Part shown: positions 1 through 10,269 of the stretch, piece by piece
Position numbering within the stretch: the stretch's first letter is position 1
Layout of the letters: every line of letters begins with the position of its first letter
Assembly (NCBI RefSeq): GCF_003426735.1
Contig: NZ_QVON01000007.1
Location: 124,001 to 188,000 of the forward strand
Reading direction: 5' to 3'
Origin: Arenibacter sp. P308M17
GTDB taxonomy: Bacteria > Bacteroidota > Bacteroidia > Flavobacteriales > Flavobacteriaceae
DNA: 64,000 nt
Made by a program: the position numbers and the translations under genes
The notes under the pieces: model-generated
Databases searched by the model: none
What the model saw: only the letters and a program-made list of their open reading frames with translations
Told to the model about the DNA's origin: nothing

Positions 1-1124
1 GGTAAAAAAGAACTCAAAAAAGTATATACGGGAGTAAAGATATACCTATTGATCCATCCAAAAATACCCCAACCAAAAGGAATGGAGTCATCGAGTCCCA
101 ATTCTTTGTACTGTGCCAAAACCTTTACATCGGTTGGCCCATAGTACCAATTAAAATTATAGGCCAACTCCCCACCTTCCAATTTCAAGGGCACCTCGGC
201 AGCAAACTCCTTGGTAAACTGTTGGGTATGACTTTCCTCTTCCACCAAATTTACCGAATTCAATTTAGCCGTTTCAAACTTATTGGCATAGGTAAGAATG
301 GAACTAAAGAAATGCTGCCTGTAAGAAATCCATTTTAAATCCACTTCCGTTTCCTCATCCTCACTGCCTTCTGACAATTTACTTATTTTATCGCCATCGT
401 GATTATAGGTAACCCTGGTATATCTGTTTTCATATTCGATACTTTTGGAATGGCGGATCGTTTTCATCTTCCAATCCAGATCAATGGGCTTAGAAGTATT
501 CAAAATTCCATTTAGGCCTTGGGACCGAACCGTAAAACCAATCATATATTCGTCAGGTTTCATTTCGTAACGATATTCCAAGAACTTGTCCGATGCTACC
601 TTGGCTTTCATGGAAAGTACCTGATTTTCGCCAGATTTGGCAAGAGTGGGTTCAAAGTACAAGTCGTTGGTGTTTAAAACCCTATTGTCCGAAGTACTGA
701 AATTAAGGGCAAAATTGGCATTGCCATCTTTAATCAGATAAACGGGAATGGAATCATAGGTTACGTAACCTTTCATCTTCGCTTCAATAATCTGACCTCC
801 CCTATTGTTTATTTCCAAATAAACAACATCGTTTTCCAATACTGTGGTCCCCTCCGTAGGAGCCGTGTAACCAAAGGCACCTATAGCGCTTTTATAGCCT
901 GCCACGGCCATTGAATCCTGTAGGTCGATCGTCTTGGGTGGGGCAACCCCCTCTTTGGTAGAATCGGCCTTTTGCATTTCAGCGGCCTTCAGCTGTTCTT
1001 GTTTTGCCTTCTGTGCTTCCAGCTCTTCCGGTGTTGGCTGATTCTGCCAAAACATAAAAATAAGAATACCAAAAATCAGTACAAAACCGATTATGGTATT
1101 AATATCCAATTTCTTTTCCTCCAT
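1..1124 (-). CDS. yidC: Membrane protein insertase YidC, N-terminal part (cut by window edge)
   Basis: YidC inserts and folds inner-membrane proteins, with SecYEG or alone. The reverse strand reads from ATG at 1124 into an open frame that leaves the window at position 1, so only about 374 residues are visible. The start is MEEKKLDINTIIGF followed by one hydrophobic helix (about residues 9-26) and a charged, Q/E/A-rich linker, then a long beta-rich stretch, which is the layout of the first membrane segment plus periplasmic P1 domain of Gram-negative YidC. The catalytic five-helix core would lie beyond the left edge. pyrG lies 118 bp upstream on the same strand; pyrG-yidC adjacency is common in flavobacteria and suggests co-transcription. 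The family call rests on the N-terminus and context only. Confidence 0.85.
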   Translation of the reverse strand, partial: MEEKKLDINTIIGFVLIFGILIFMFWQNQPTPEELEAQKAKQEQLKAAEMQKADSTKEGVAPPKTIDLQDSMAVAGYKSAIGAFGYTAPTEGTTVLENDVVYLEINNRGGQIIEAKMKGYVTYDSIPVYLIKDGNANFALNFSTSDNRVLNTNDLYFEPTLAKSGENQVLSMKAKVASDKFLEYRYEMKPDEYMIGFTVRSQGLNGILNTSKPIDLDWKMKTIRHSKSIEYENRYTRVTYNHDGDKISKLSEGSEDEETEVDLKWISYRQHFFSSILTYANKFETAKLNSVNLVEEESHTQQFTKEFAAEVPLKLEGGELAYNFNWYYGPTDVKVLAQYKELGLDDSIPFGWGIFGWINRYIFTPVYTFLSSFL

Positions 1125-1242
1125 CTAAAGTTTAATTTAAAATATTATCGGCAGGGATACGGACAGCATCTACGTTCCCAACAGATTGAATCAGCTTGCA
1201 AATATATGCCCAATTAGGCTATAAATGCCAAACTGGCATAGT

Positions 1243-2874
<1,632 letters not shown>

Positions 2875-2931
2875 TTAGGTTGAATTCGTAACGCGAGCAA
2901 AAATACGAATTGCTATAACAATTCACTGATA

Positions 2932-3165
2932 TTATTGGGGAAAATCTTTTTGAATTTTACGAATTAGACCCTCAAGTCCATTAATTTTGATTTCCAGCAT
3001 GGCCCTTAACAAATTTCCCAGCTTTCCCTCCGGAAAACCACTTTGCTGAAACCATACCAAATAAGGTTCGGGCAGTTCCACCAAATATCTTCCCTTAAAT
3101 TTACCAAATGGCATTCTATAATGTGCCAATTCTATTAATTGTCTCTTGTCCGGAACTACATTCAT
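2932..3165 (-). CDS. DUF3820 family protein
   Basis: A 77-residue basic protein of the DUF3820 family; the function is unknown. It carries the family signature MPFGKFKGR followed by LPEPYLVWF, then an amphipathic C-terminal helix. I chose the ATG at 3165 (MNVVPDKRQ) rather than the upstream ATG at 3198, because homologues begin just before the RQ-L-I-x-L-A segment and the extra 11 residues look untranslated. It lies 63 bp upstream of pyrG on the same strand and may be read with it. The family has been called a putative quorum-sensing-regulated virulence factor from a Pseudomonas structure; nothing here supports that role. Confidence 0.85.
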   Translation of the reverse strand: MNVVPDKRQLIELAHYRMPFGKFKGRYLVELPEPYLVWFQQSGFPEGKLGNLLRAMLEIKINGLEGLIRKIQKDFPQ

Positions 3166-3602
3166 GCTAAAAAATCTACCCAAAGATACCACCTTCAAAA
3201 ATGCTTCCCAAGTTTTTGAATAAAATCCATTTCCAAAAGTACCATAGTATTATGTTAAGTATGTTTTATCAATATATTCAGGTCTCGACTCCGCTCGACC
3301 GGACAATCGATAGTCACTTCACAGTTGAGAGGTCATTTCAAGATTTACTTTACACTAATATCCTGTTAACCCTAGTCCATTTTCAACATTCTATTTCCAA
3401 TTTTCGTATTTTTAAGACAAATCGCCTATCTTTATACGCGTACAAATTACATTTATAATAGCTTAACATATTGCATGGTACCCCAACTGTATTCTAAAAT
3501 ATACAGAAAATAGGTCTATACAAACTGTAGGCGGGGCAAGTATACATGGCGTATCGGAAAGCAACCCATATAGCACCTTCAATACTAATTAAAGCAGAAC
3601 AG
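3166..3602. other. Intergenic region, no gene seen
   Basis: About 440 bp of AT-rich DNA between divergently read genes. It holds a GC-rich 20-mer at 3281-3300 containing two TCGACC/TCGACT motifs, of a kind seen again near 41565-41577, and a TATCTTTA box near 3427 that could be a weak -7 element for the plus-strand gene. CCGGACAATcGATA at about 3299 recurs as CCGGACAATaGATA near 4486, on the other side of the next gene. Short frames here lack protein-like composition. Confidence 0.5.
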
Positions 3603-4472
3603 ATGAAACGAAGAACATTTATAGGAACCTCAGCAGTGGCATCGGTTGGCATGCTTACTTACAAAACTGGAAATGCAATGGAGCCGAACAAAAATGAAGC
3701 AACAAAATTAAAGAACAACATCAACCACAGTGTATGTTATTGGTGCTATGGGAGCATCCCACTTGAGGATTTCCTAAACTCCTTAAAAGAACTGGGCATA
3801 AAAAGTATAGACCTAATCGGCCCCAAAGACTGGCCAATACTTAAAAAATACAATATTAATTCCTCCATGTGCAATGGGGCGGAAATTAGCCTTACCGAAG
3901 GATGGAACGACCCCCAATATCATGAAACCTTAATTAAGAATTATTCGGAAATGATTCCCAAGGTGGCAGCGGCAGGCTATACCAATCTTATCTGCTTTAG
4001 TGGAAATAGAAGGGGCATGGATGATGCCGTTGGACTTCAAAACTGTGTGGACGGATTAAGTAAGATTATGCCACTGGCAGAAAAACACGGGGTGGTAATA
4101 CAAATGGAGCTATTGAATTCCAAAGTAAACCACGAGGATTATATGTGCGATCATACCGAATGGGGCGTGCAATTGTGCAAAAAATTGGGATCCAACAATT
4201 TCAAACTGCTTTATGATATTTACCATATGCAGATCATGGAGGGCGATATTATTAGGAATATCCAAGACTACCATTCGTACTTTGGACATTATCATACCGG
4301 CGGCAATCCTGGCCGAAATGAAATAAATGAAACCCAGGAGTTGTATTATCCGGCAATAATGAAGGCAATATTGGCCACAGGCTTTAAAGGACATGTAGCG
4401 CAGGAATTTATCCCAACCTGGGACGATAAAATAGCCGCCCTAAAAGAAGGAGTAACTATTTGCGACGTATAG
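3603..4472 (+). CDS. Hydroxypyruvate isomerase-like TIM-barrel protein, exported
   Basis: Sugar isomerase/epimerase of the AP-endonuclease-2-like TIM barrel fold; the closest named relatives are hydroxypyruvate isomerases (hydroxypyruvate to tartronate semialdehyde). From the ATG at 3603 it is 289 residues. The N-terminus MKRRTFIGTSAVASVGML is a Tat-like signal, with KRRTF in place of the full RR box. Metal and substrate side chains are suggested by IQMELLNSK, LLYDIYHMQIMEGD and GHYHTGGNPGRNE, the His/Glu/Asp pattern of this family. The frame extends upstream to 3546, but those 19 residues would precede the signal peptide and are unlikely. It stands alone, so substrate and pathway are open; an exported location is unusual for an Hyi and suggests a periplasmic sugar enzyme. 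Confidence 0.85.
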   Translation: MKRRTFIGTSAVASVGMLTYKTGNAMEPNKNEATKLKNNINHSVCYWCYGSIPLEDFLNSLKELGIKSIDLIGPKDWPILKKYNINSSMCNGAEISLTEGWNDPQYHETLIKNYSEMIPKVAAAGYTNLICFSGNRRGMDDAVGLQNCVDGLSKIMPLAEKHGVVIQMELLNSKVNHEDYMCDHTEWGVQLCKKLGSNNFKLLYDIYHMQIMEGDIIRNIQDYHSYFGHYHTGGNPGRNEINETQELYYPAIMKAILATGFKGHVAQEFIPTWDDKIAALKEGVTICDV

Positions 4473-4530
4473 TAGATTTAGGAGACCGGACAATAGATAC
4501 TGGACACTGGACCTATTGCTTGTGTTGAAG

Positions 4531-4558
4531 GTTCAAAGTTTGAAGTTCAAAGTTTCAA
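4531..4558. repeat. Two-copy tandem 14-mer
   Basis: GTTCAAAGTTTGAA is followed at once by GTTCAAAGTTTCAA (13 of 14 identical). It sits in the 104-bp gap between the convergent Hyi-like and DUF922 genes. No function is evident. Confidence 0.7.
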
Positions 4559-4576
4559 AAATCTAACGTCTAGAAT

Positions 4577-5107
4577 CTAATCGTTCAGGATCTTTTTGAT
4601 ATTCTTATTCCATGACAGTTGCTGCACAGTATCCCTGGAAAAGTTGGTCTCGGAGTCATATTGGTTCTGATAGTTGTTCAGTTCATGTAGTATATTCCTA
4701 TAAATTTCCTTTACCTCGTACTTTGCATTGCCTGTAAATTGGGTCGTGTCCAGAATTCGCCTCAATTTTCTGGCAAACACTTCAGCTATATCAAAATGCA
4801 ATTGCTCATGTCCCAAGATGGTCGGATTGGCCAGTTTAGGTATGTACCATGATTTCTCCGGATAAAAATAGGTATCCACCTTAAAATCAAGTACCATTTT
4901 ATCATTGGTTCCCTGGGCGGAAAAACTGTAGGTAATACCGCTGGCCGTGATAGCGGCGGCACCGGAATTAGCGGACGGCCTTCCCTTAAAATCGGACCAG
5001 GACAATTTCCTTTCCGGGGTCCATAAAACCACCTCATCTTCCTGAGCATAGGCCATATGGAGCATACCCCAAATAAAAAACAATATTGCTTTCCTTAAAG
5101 ATCCCAC
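4577..5107 (-). CDS. DUF922-type secreted putative Zn-protease
   Basis: A 176-residue secreted protein of the DUF922 family (predicted zinc-dependent protease fold; activity not proven). The N-terminus MGSLRKAILFFIWGMLHMAYAQ is a signal peptide, LSWSDFKG is the family entry motif, and LGHEQLHFDIAEVF provides an HExxH-like motif with a following Asp as candidate metal ligands. The start must be the GTG at 5107: no in-frame ATG precedes the signal peptide core. This makes the gene overlap the end of the OsmC gene by 13 bp, which indicates one transcript LysM-OsmC-DUF922. Confidence 0.8.
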   Translation of the reverse strand: MGSLRKAILFFIWGMLHMAYAQEDEVVLWTPERKLSWSDFKGRPSANSGAAAITASGITYSFSAQGTNDKMVLDFKVDTYFYPEKSWYIPKLANPTILGHEQLHFDIAEVFARKLRRILDTTQFTGNAKYEVKEIYRNILHELNNYQNQYDSETNFSRDTVQQLSWNKNIKKILND

Positions 5108-5499
5108 TGGAAAGTGATATTCCTTTCGATGTCCGGATGCAAACTGTAATGTACGGGGCAGGTACGGGCCGTATGCTCCAATATTCTTCTGTGCTTGTCA
5201 GAAATTATGCTAGGCAGATTAAATTTAACATCGATCCTGGAAATCCGTCGCGGATCTGCTGCCATATGCTTTATAACTTCGGCAGTGGAATTCTCCAAAT
5301 CCAATTCCAGCCCCCTGGCCTTTATTCCCATAACGGAAAACATACAACTGGCCAAACCCGTGGCAACGGTATCCGTTGGAGAAAATGCCTGTCCCAGGCC
5401 ATGATTGTCCAATGGTGCATCCGTAATAAAGGAATTCCCGGATCTAATATGCTCGCAGCGTGTTCTAAGATTACCGGTATATGTTACTTTTGAGGTCAT
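5095..5499 (-). CDS. OsmC/Ohr family peroxiredoxin
   Basis: Cytoplasmic thiol peroxidase of the OsmC family, which reduces organic hydroperoxides. It is 134 residues from the ATG at 5499 (MTSKVTYTGNLRT, the usual family start); a TTG three codons upstream at 5508 is unlikely. The two catalytic cysteines are visible: C52 in ATGLASCMFSVMG and C114 in TARTCPVHYSL. The central helix and beta-sheet pattern match. It lies 5 bp after the LysM-domain gene and overlaps the DUF922 gene. The preferred oxidant and reductant are not readable. Confidence 0.93.
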   Translation of the reverse strand: MTSKVTYTGNLRTRCEHIRSGNSFITDAPLDNHGLGQAFSPTDTVATGLASCMFSVMGIKARGLELDLENSTAEVIKHMAADPRRISRIDVKFNLPSIISDKHRRILEHTARTCPVHYSLHPDIERNITFQWDL

Positions 5500-5504
5500 T
5501 GGAA

Positions 5505-7670
5505 TCAATCCTTTAGTTCTATAATATTCATATTCTCATATCCGAGAATGTAGGAAGCCCTATTGTAATACCCGGAAGAGATATCCTTGTTAAAATTAAA
5601 TTTATTACCTACATATTCGGTCTCCCCAACCAATTTGGATGCATTTACCAGATTATTTTTATACGCTAATTTCAAAAGTAGGTCGTAAGTAAGGTCAAAA
5701 CCCCTAACCGCATATTCATCCGGGTCCGCGCCATATTTGGCCCTGTACAATTTTACAAAACCATTCTCCCCGATTTCACGGGAAGCCGAAGGAAAGGTAA
5801 ACTTCAAATTGGAAAGATGGGAATAGGAAACCACCTCACTGTCAAAAGCCTTGTTCTTGTCGGTTGTAAAAAGACGTATCCCTACCTCCTTACTTATCAA
5901 TGAATTAAGCAAAGAACCTACGTGATATACCACATTGGCCTGGTCCGTCTCCAAGAACACCCAATTCTCTGTCTCCTTGGAAAGTAGCTTGCTAATTTTC
6001 GCGATATCTACCGTTCTATCCTCCTTTAAGGCCACTATTTTGGCCCCAGGGAACTTCATCAACAAGGTAGATTCGACAGGTTTGTTCTTTTGATCCGCAA
6101 TAATGATTACGTTTTCCTTGGTTCTCAATTCCTCAACATAGTCCAACATATGCTCTTCCAACACCTTTTCTGAAGGAAGGGCAAAAAATACATTGTTCAA
6201 ACTCAAATCGCTCCTATCGGTCAAGGGTGCAATTACGGGTACTCCGTACTCCGAAGCTTGGAGCGCAACCTCTTTTAGGGATTGGGCCTCCAAAGGACCA
6301 AAAATTGCGGATACCCCGATTAAATTTTCCCTTTGCAATATACCCTTGGTGCGATTCAAGTCCAATTGGGTATCATAGGTTTTAACATCTACGGAGATTC
6401 CCAGTTTGGCTACCGAATCCAAAGCAACCATCGCCCCGGAATAAAGTCCCAAACTATATTTTACGTCCTTTCTGTTCTCGATGGCACTTTTGGCAGATGT
6501 GTTATCGTTCAAATCCAACCTATCCAATCTAAACGGCAGAAGAAACACCAATTTCGGTCGATTTAATGTATTGATACTGTCCCTTAGGTTGATCTTATCC
6601 AGGATAAGCGCATTTTTTACGTCAAAATTTCCTTTCTGGGCCTTGGGCAGTTTCAAGACCATTCCCGCCTTTAACCCATCCTTTAATTCTGGATTAAGTT
6701 CCAATAATTCCTTATAGGTAACACCAAATTTACGGGTTAACGAAAACTCGGTCTGCTTTGGTTTCACCTCATAAAAATTATAATTCTCAATATTGACCTC
6801 ACCCGTCTCCATCTTTTTTACCGATATCCTAAGTACCATCCCTTCCTTTAGCCCTCCCCTCTCTTTAATTTCAGGATTCATGGCTATAATTTCGTTGGCG
6901 GTCAATCCAAATTTTTTCTCCAGACTATAAAAAGTCTGTTTGGCCGGAACGGTATAGGAATTGTACAATTGGGTTTCTTGATCCTGTATGGAGCTCCCCA
7001 ATATCTTTGGCAATAGAAGCTCCTGCCCTAAGGACAGGTAATCGGTTATTTTGGACAATTTTGGGTTTAAGGCCAATAAACTATCAATAGTGATCCCATA
7101 CTTATTGGCTATACTCCAGCGTGTTTCCTTGGGTTGCACGGTATAGATTTCGTAATTATCCTCAATATACGTTTTTTGGGAAGGGTCTATCCTTTTATAT
7201 TTGGGTATCTTAAGGATCATGCCTTTTTTCAACTGAGCGGAATACAACTCTGTATTGTACCGTTTAATATCGTCCTCCGAAATATTGTACTGTCTGGAAA
7301 TACCGAACAGGGTTTCCTTTCTTTTGGCCCTATGCGATGTATAGCCAATGGGTTCGCGCTCTTGAGTGCCGGACGTATCACCTTGCAAAGCCTGCAATAA
7401 GGTGCCTACTTCCGGAACACTGTCTTTTTTTACAACTACCGCGGTAGACGATGGTATCACCAAAATGGTATTGGCCCTTAAGGCCTGACCTTTTTTTATC
7501 TCCTTATTGTAATTTAGTATTCCCTGCTCGCTAACATGGTATCTTTTTGCGATACTTTCCAAGGTTTCCCCAGCTTTAACAGAATGCGTCGTGAACTTTT
7601 GTGCAATTGCATTGATGCCCACCAACATGAACAAAAATGTTATCAATAATACTTTTCTATGTATTTTCAT
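5505..7670 (-). CDS. LysM-repeat protein with periplasmic-binding-protein-like domain
   Basis: A 721-residue exported protein. The signal peptide MKIHRKVLLITFLFMLVGINAIAQ is followed by five LysM units (about residues 27-74, 112-157, 173-221, 238-285 and 300-345), each with the Y/H-x-V-x-x-x-x-T-x-x-S/G-I pattern and a closing x-L-x-I/L-P. The C-terminal half (about 370-715) resembles a type 1 periplasmic binding fold, with AIFGPLEAQSLKEVA and YGVPVIAPLTDRSD, as in amino-acid or LpoA-like binding proteins. LysM binds peptidoglycan; the binding domain could sense a ligand or, like LpoA, regulate a wall synthase. Ligand and partner are unknown. It is first in a group with OsmC and DUF922. Confidence 0.88.
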   Translation of the reverse strand: MKIHRKVLLITFLFMLVGINAIAQKFTTHSVKAGETLESIAKRYHVSEQGILNYNKEIKKGQALRANTILVIPSSTAVVVKKDSVPEVGTLLQALQGDTSGTQEREPIGYTSHRAKRKETLFGISRQYNISEDDIKRYNTELYSAQLKKGMILKIPKYKRIDPSQKTYIEDNYEIYTVQPKETRWSIANKYGITIDSLLALNPKLSKITDYLSLGQELLLPKILGSSIQDQETQLYNSYTVPAKQTFYSLEKKFGLTANEIIAMNPEIKERGGLKEGMVLRISVKKMETGEVNIENYNFYEVKPKQTEFSLTRKFGVTYKELLELNPELKDGLKAGMVLKLPKAQKGNFDVKNALILDKINLRDSINTLNRPKLVFLLPFRLDRLDLNDNTSAKSAIENRKDVKYSLGLYSGAMVALDSVAKLGISVDVKTYDTQLDLNRTKGILQRENLIGVSAIFGPLEAQSLKEVALQASEYGVPVIAPLTDRSDLSLNNVFFALPSEKVLEEHMLDYVEELRTKENVIIIADQKNKPVESTLLMKFPGAKIVALKEDRTVDIAKISKLLSKETENWVFLETDQANVVYHVGSLLNSLISKEVGIRLFTTDKNKAFDSEVVSYSHLSNLKFTFPSASREIGENGFVKLYRAKYGADPDEYAVRGFDLTYDLLLKLAYKNNLVNASKLVGETEYVGNKFNFNKDISSGYYNRASYILGYENMNIIELKD

Positions 7671-7691
7671 CTATTTAAAAATTTTTATAAT

Positions 7692-7806
7692 CTGAAAATG
7701 AGTATAATAAAAATTTTCTGCATAGATCAACCGCTGTGCTTTCGCACAAAAAATTTAATTATTTCGGTGGGAATGCAAAAAATTAAATTTGTTTATGCTC
7801 ATTTCA
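7692..7806. repeat. Imperfect inverted-repeat element (about 115 bp)
   Basis: The left end (TGAAAATGAGTATAA) and the complement of the right end (GTGAAATGAGCATAAAC) match over about 15 bp, and a second, inner pair AAATTTAATT/AATTAAATTT lies inside. At the centre is a perfect GTGC-TTTC-GCAC hairpin (7736-7747). The unit lies upstream of the LysM gene start. Motifs like its right end recur near 10141-10164, 47566-47583 and 55796-55810, so this looks like a dispersed intergenic repeat. Confidence 0.6.
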
Positions 7807-7884
7807 CAAGTATGGATTTTATTTGTTCTATTTAATTAAGCCTTGTACACCTTGGAGAACGAACATAAACACAACAATGTTATA

Positions 7885-8069
7885 GAACTCATTTAAACTT
7901 TTCTCAATTGGCTAAAAAATCGCTCTTTTTCGCCCACTTTTCACCTTTTTCTTGTTCCGTAGCCCTGCTATGCAACTCAAAAAGAGTTTCAATTGGACAA
8001 AAACTAGCTGATTCCTGCCCGTACCGGATCGGGCGGGTTCGCTTCAATCAGAAAAGTTTAAATGAGTTC
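7885..8069. repeat. 185-bp element with perfect 20-bp inverted ends
   Basis: GAACTCATTTAAACTTTTCT at 7885-7904 returns as an exact reverse complement at 8050-8069. The interior holds a second pair, CAATTG near the left end and TTTCAATTGG near 7988-7997, and a GC-rich hairpin at 8014-8037 (arms CCTGCCCG and CGGGCGGG). A 64-codon plus-strand frame crosses it but starts inside one arm and has no protein-like character. It occupies most of the gap between the LysM gene and guaA. It could be a MITE-like element or a structured transcript. Confidence 0.7.
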
Positions 8070-8126
8070 ACAATAAAAATTATTGCGCAACAAGGGACAT
8101 AAAATTTCGATGTACCTGCCGTTAAA

Positions 8127-9659
8127 CTATTCCCATTCGATGGTCGCTGGCGGCTTGGAACTAATATCATATACCACTCTATTTACACCCCTAACCTTAT
8201 TTATAATGTCATTAGAGGTTTTTTGCAAGAATTCGTAGGGCAGATTAACCCAATCCGCTGTCATCCCGTCCGTGCTTTCCACCGCTCTTAACGCTACACA
8301 TTTTTCGTAGGTCCGTTCATCTCCCATTACCCCTACACTATTGACCGGCAAAAGCATAGCACCCGCCTGCCAAACCTTATCATAAAGCCCCCATTCCTTT
8401 AAACCGTTGATAAAAATGGCATCTACTTCCTGTAAAATAGCCACTTTCTCCCGAGTAATATCCCCAAGGATACGTATGGCCAAGCCCGGTCCCGGAAAGG
8501 GATGTCTTCCCAACAGCTCCTTGTTTATTCCCAAAGTGGCACCTACACGTCTAACCTCATCCTTGAACAACATTCTTAATGGCTCCACTACCTTCAATTT
8601 CATATAATCCGGTAATCCACCAACATTATGATGGCTCTTTATGGTCGCTGACGGACCTCCTGTGGCAGAGACCGACTCTATAACATCAGGATATATAGTT
8701 CCCTGGGCCAGCCATTTTGCATCTTCCACCAAGTGGGATTCATCATCAAAGACCTCTATAAAAACCCTCCCTATGGCCTTTCTTTTTTTCTCCGGATCAC
8801 TTTCCCCTTCCAAACTATCCAAAAAGCGTGCCGAAGCGTCCACCCCCTTCACATTTAGGCCCATTCCCTTATATTGGTCCAATACCGATTGGAATTCATT
8901 TTTCCGCAACAGTCCGTTATTCACAAAAATACAGTGCAAATGCTTTCCGATCGCTTTGTGCAACAAGACTGCCGCTACCGTGGAATCCACTCCCCCGGAA
9001 AGGCCAAGAATTACCTTTTCACCACCGATTTTAGCCTTCAATTCCGCAACGGTAGTTTCCACAAAGGAATCCGGGGTCCATGTCTGGGCTACCCCAGCTA
9101 TATGGACCAGAAAGTTTTCCAACAACTTTTTCCCGTCCGTAGTATGGTATACTTCCGGGTGAAATTGTATGGCATAGGTATCTTCCCCTTTTAGCCTATA
9201 GGCCGCATTTTCCACATCATGGGTACTTGCCAATTTAATGGCGCCTTCGGGCAATTCCTTTATGGTATCGCTATGGCTCATCCAAACCTGGCTACCTTCG
9301 GAAATCCCATCAAAGAAGGATTCCCTATGATCTATAAAGGACAATTTTGCCCTGCCGTATTCACGGGTGTTGGAAGGAGCTACATTGCCACCGTTAAAGT
9401 GCGCCAAATATTGGGCCCCGTAACAAACCGCCAACAATGGCTTTTTCCCTTTTATTTGAGACAGATCAGGATGTGGTGCATCATCCCCCCTTACCGAAAA
9501 AGGAGATCCTGATAGTATTACTGCCTTATATTCCGATAAATCGTCGGGCAAATGGTTGAACGGTTTTATTTCGCAGAAAATATTAAGTTCCCTTACCCTT
9601 CTAGCGATGAGCTGTGTATATTGGGAACCAAAATCTAATATGAGGACGTTATTTTGCAT
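8127..9659 (-). CDS. guaA: GMP synthase (glutamine-hydrolysing)
   Basis: Converts XMP to GMP with ATP and glutamine. It is 510 residues from the ATG at 9659; a TTG two codons upstream is a poor alternative. The N-terminal class I glutamine amidotransferase begins with [16 protein letters not shown], has the nucleophile Cys in [11 protein letters not shown] near residue 77 and the HPEVYHT catalytic pair. The ATP-pyrophosphatase domain shows the PP-loop [13 protein letters not shown], and the dimerisation domain ends in KPPATIEWE, the standard GuaA C-terminus. It stands alone between two repeat-rich spacers. Confidence 0.98.
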   Translation of the reverse strand: MQNNVLILDFGSQYTQLIARRVRELNIFCEIKPFNHLPDDLSEYKAVILSGSPFSVRGDDAPHPDLSQIKGKKPLLAVCYGAQYLAHFNGGNVAPSNTREYGRAKLSFIDHRESFFDGISEGSQVWMSHSDTIKELPEGAIKLASTHDVENAAYRLKGEDTYAIQFHPEVYHTTDGKKLLENFLVHIAGVAQTWTPDSFVETTVAELKAKIGGEKVILGLSGGVDSTVAAVLLHKAIGKHLHCIFVNNGLLRKNEFQSVLDQYKGMGLNVKGVDASARFLDSLEGESDPEKKRKAIGRVFIEVFDDESHLVEDAKWLAQGTIYPDVIESVSATGGPSATIKSHHNVGGLPDYMKLKVVEPLRMLFKDEVRRVGATLGINKELLGRHPFPGPGLAIRILGDITREKVAILQEVDAIFINGLKEWGLYDKVWQAGAMLLPVNSVGVMGDERTYEKCVALRAVESTDGMTADWVNLPYEFLQKTSNDIINKVRGVNRVVYDISSKPPATIEWE

Positions 9660-9886
9660 GGGCAAAAATAGTAATTTGAAGTTTTTGAAAAAGTATCTTT
9701 AGGGGATAATAATCACAAAACTTATAAACAGGAAGATATTACGCCCATATTTTGCCTATACACCCATTAAATAGAAGCAACTTTAACCGAATCGAATAAA
9801 ATGTCTGTCAAAAAAACCAATGATCGGATTTGAACAGGGAGAAAATTTGGTTCCATTTCAAAAATTTATTCCTTAAGGACAAGAAA

Positions 9887-9909
9887 AAGCCCGGTAACCA
9901 ACCGGGCTT
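9887..9909 (-). terminator. Rho-independent terminator-like hairpin, minus strand
   Basis: AAGCCCGGT (9887-9895) and ACCGGGCTT (9901-9909) form a perfect 9-bp stem with a 5-nt loop. Read on the minus strand the stem is followed by TTTTTCTT; on the plus strand there is no T run. No annotated minus-strand gene ends here, so it may close an unseen short transcript starting right of 9909 (9910-10010 is AT-rich and non-coding). Confidence 0.6.
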
Positions 9910-10013
9910 ACTAATCAAAACCAACCTAAAACCAATTAACTAATTATAACTGCTCACAATTCACACGTTTAAATTATTGTAATTACCGAACATTAAATTA
10001 ATTAAAAAACCAG

Positions 10014-10126
10014 CCTGAACAGCTCGTCGGGCAGGTTGAGAACGCGTGTAACCGCTACGCTCTCACATTAAACCTGCCTGCCGGCAAGGCAGGAATTTTA
10101 AACATCCCTAATAACAATCGGGATGT
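10014..10126. repeat. Block of four consecutive hairpins
   Basis: Four inverted repeats stand in a row: 10014-10035 (CCTG with CAGG), 10037-10065 (TGAGA/TCTCA with inner GCGT/ACGC), 10073-10093 (CCTGCCT/AGGCAGG) and 10102-10126 (ACATCCC/GGGATGT). The first and third belong to the GC-rich hairpin family seen elsewhere in this window. The block ends 143 bp before the ATG of the next gene. Confidence 0.6.
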
Positions 10127-10269
10127 GAATAAACTTTTAAAATTTATTAACGCTCGTTTCACAAGAAATTATTTTCAAATTCATAGCAATTTACTACCAT
10201 AACAATCGAAATGGGAAACACCCTACCCCAACAATTATTTATATCTTTAAAAAACAAAAAAAGTTGATC

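Larger units (their letters stand above)
9660..10269. other. 610-bp intergenic region, structured but without an ORF
   Basis: The gap between the guaA start and the flavin-oxidase-family gene. It contains the minus-strand terminator-like hairpin at 9887-9909 and the four-hairpin block at 10014-10126. No frame in either strand is long enough or protein-like enough to call. A TATATCTTTA box near 10241 may be the -7 region for the downstream plus-strand gene. Confidence 0.5.

Noticed and set aside
972-1217. 81-codon plus-strand frame across the yidC start
   Set aside because: Antisense to the well-conserved YidC N-terminus and of low-complexity composition.
3281-3300. GC-rich 20-mer as a terminator
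   Set aside because: The stem is imperfect and no T run follows; no gene ends there.
3299-4500. CCGGACAAT motif on both sides of the Hyi-like gene as transposon ends
   Set aside because: The match is only about 13 bp with one difference, same orientation, and no other element signs.
7908-8102. 64-codon frame within the 185-bp inverted repeat
   Set aside because: It starts just inside one arm, crosses the GC-rich hairpin, and has no protein-like pattern.
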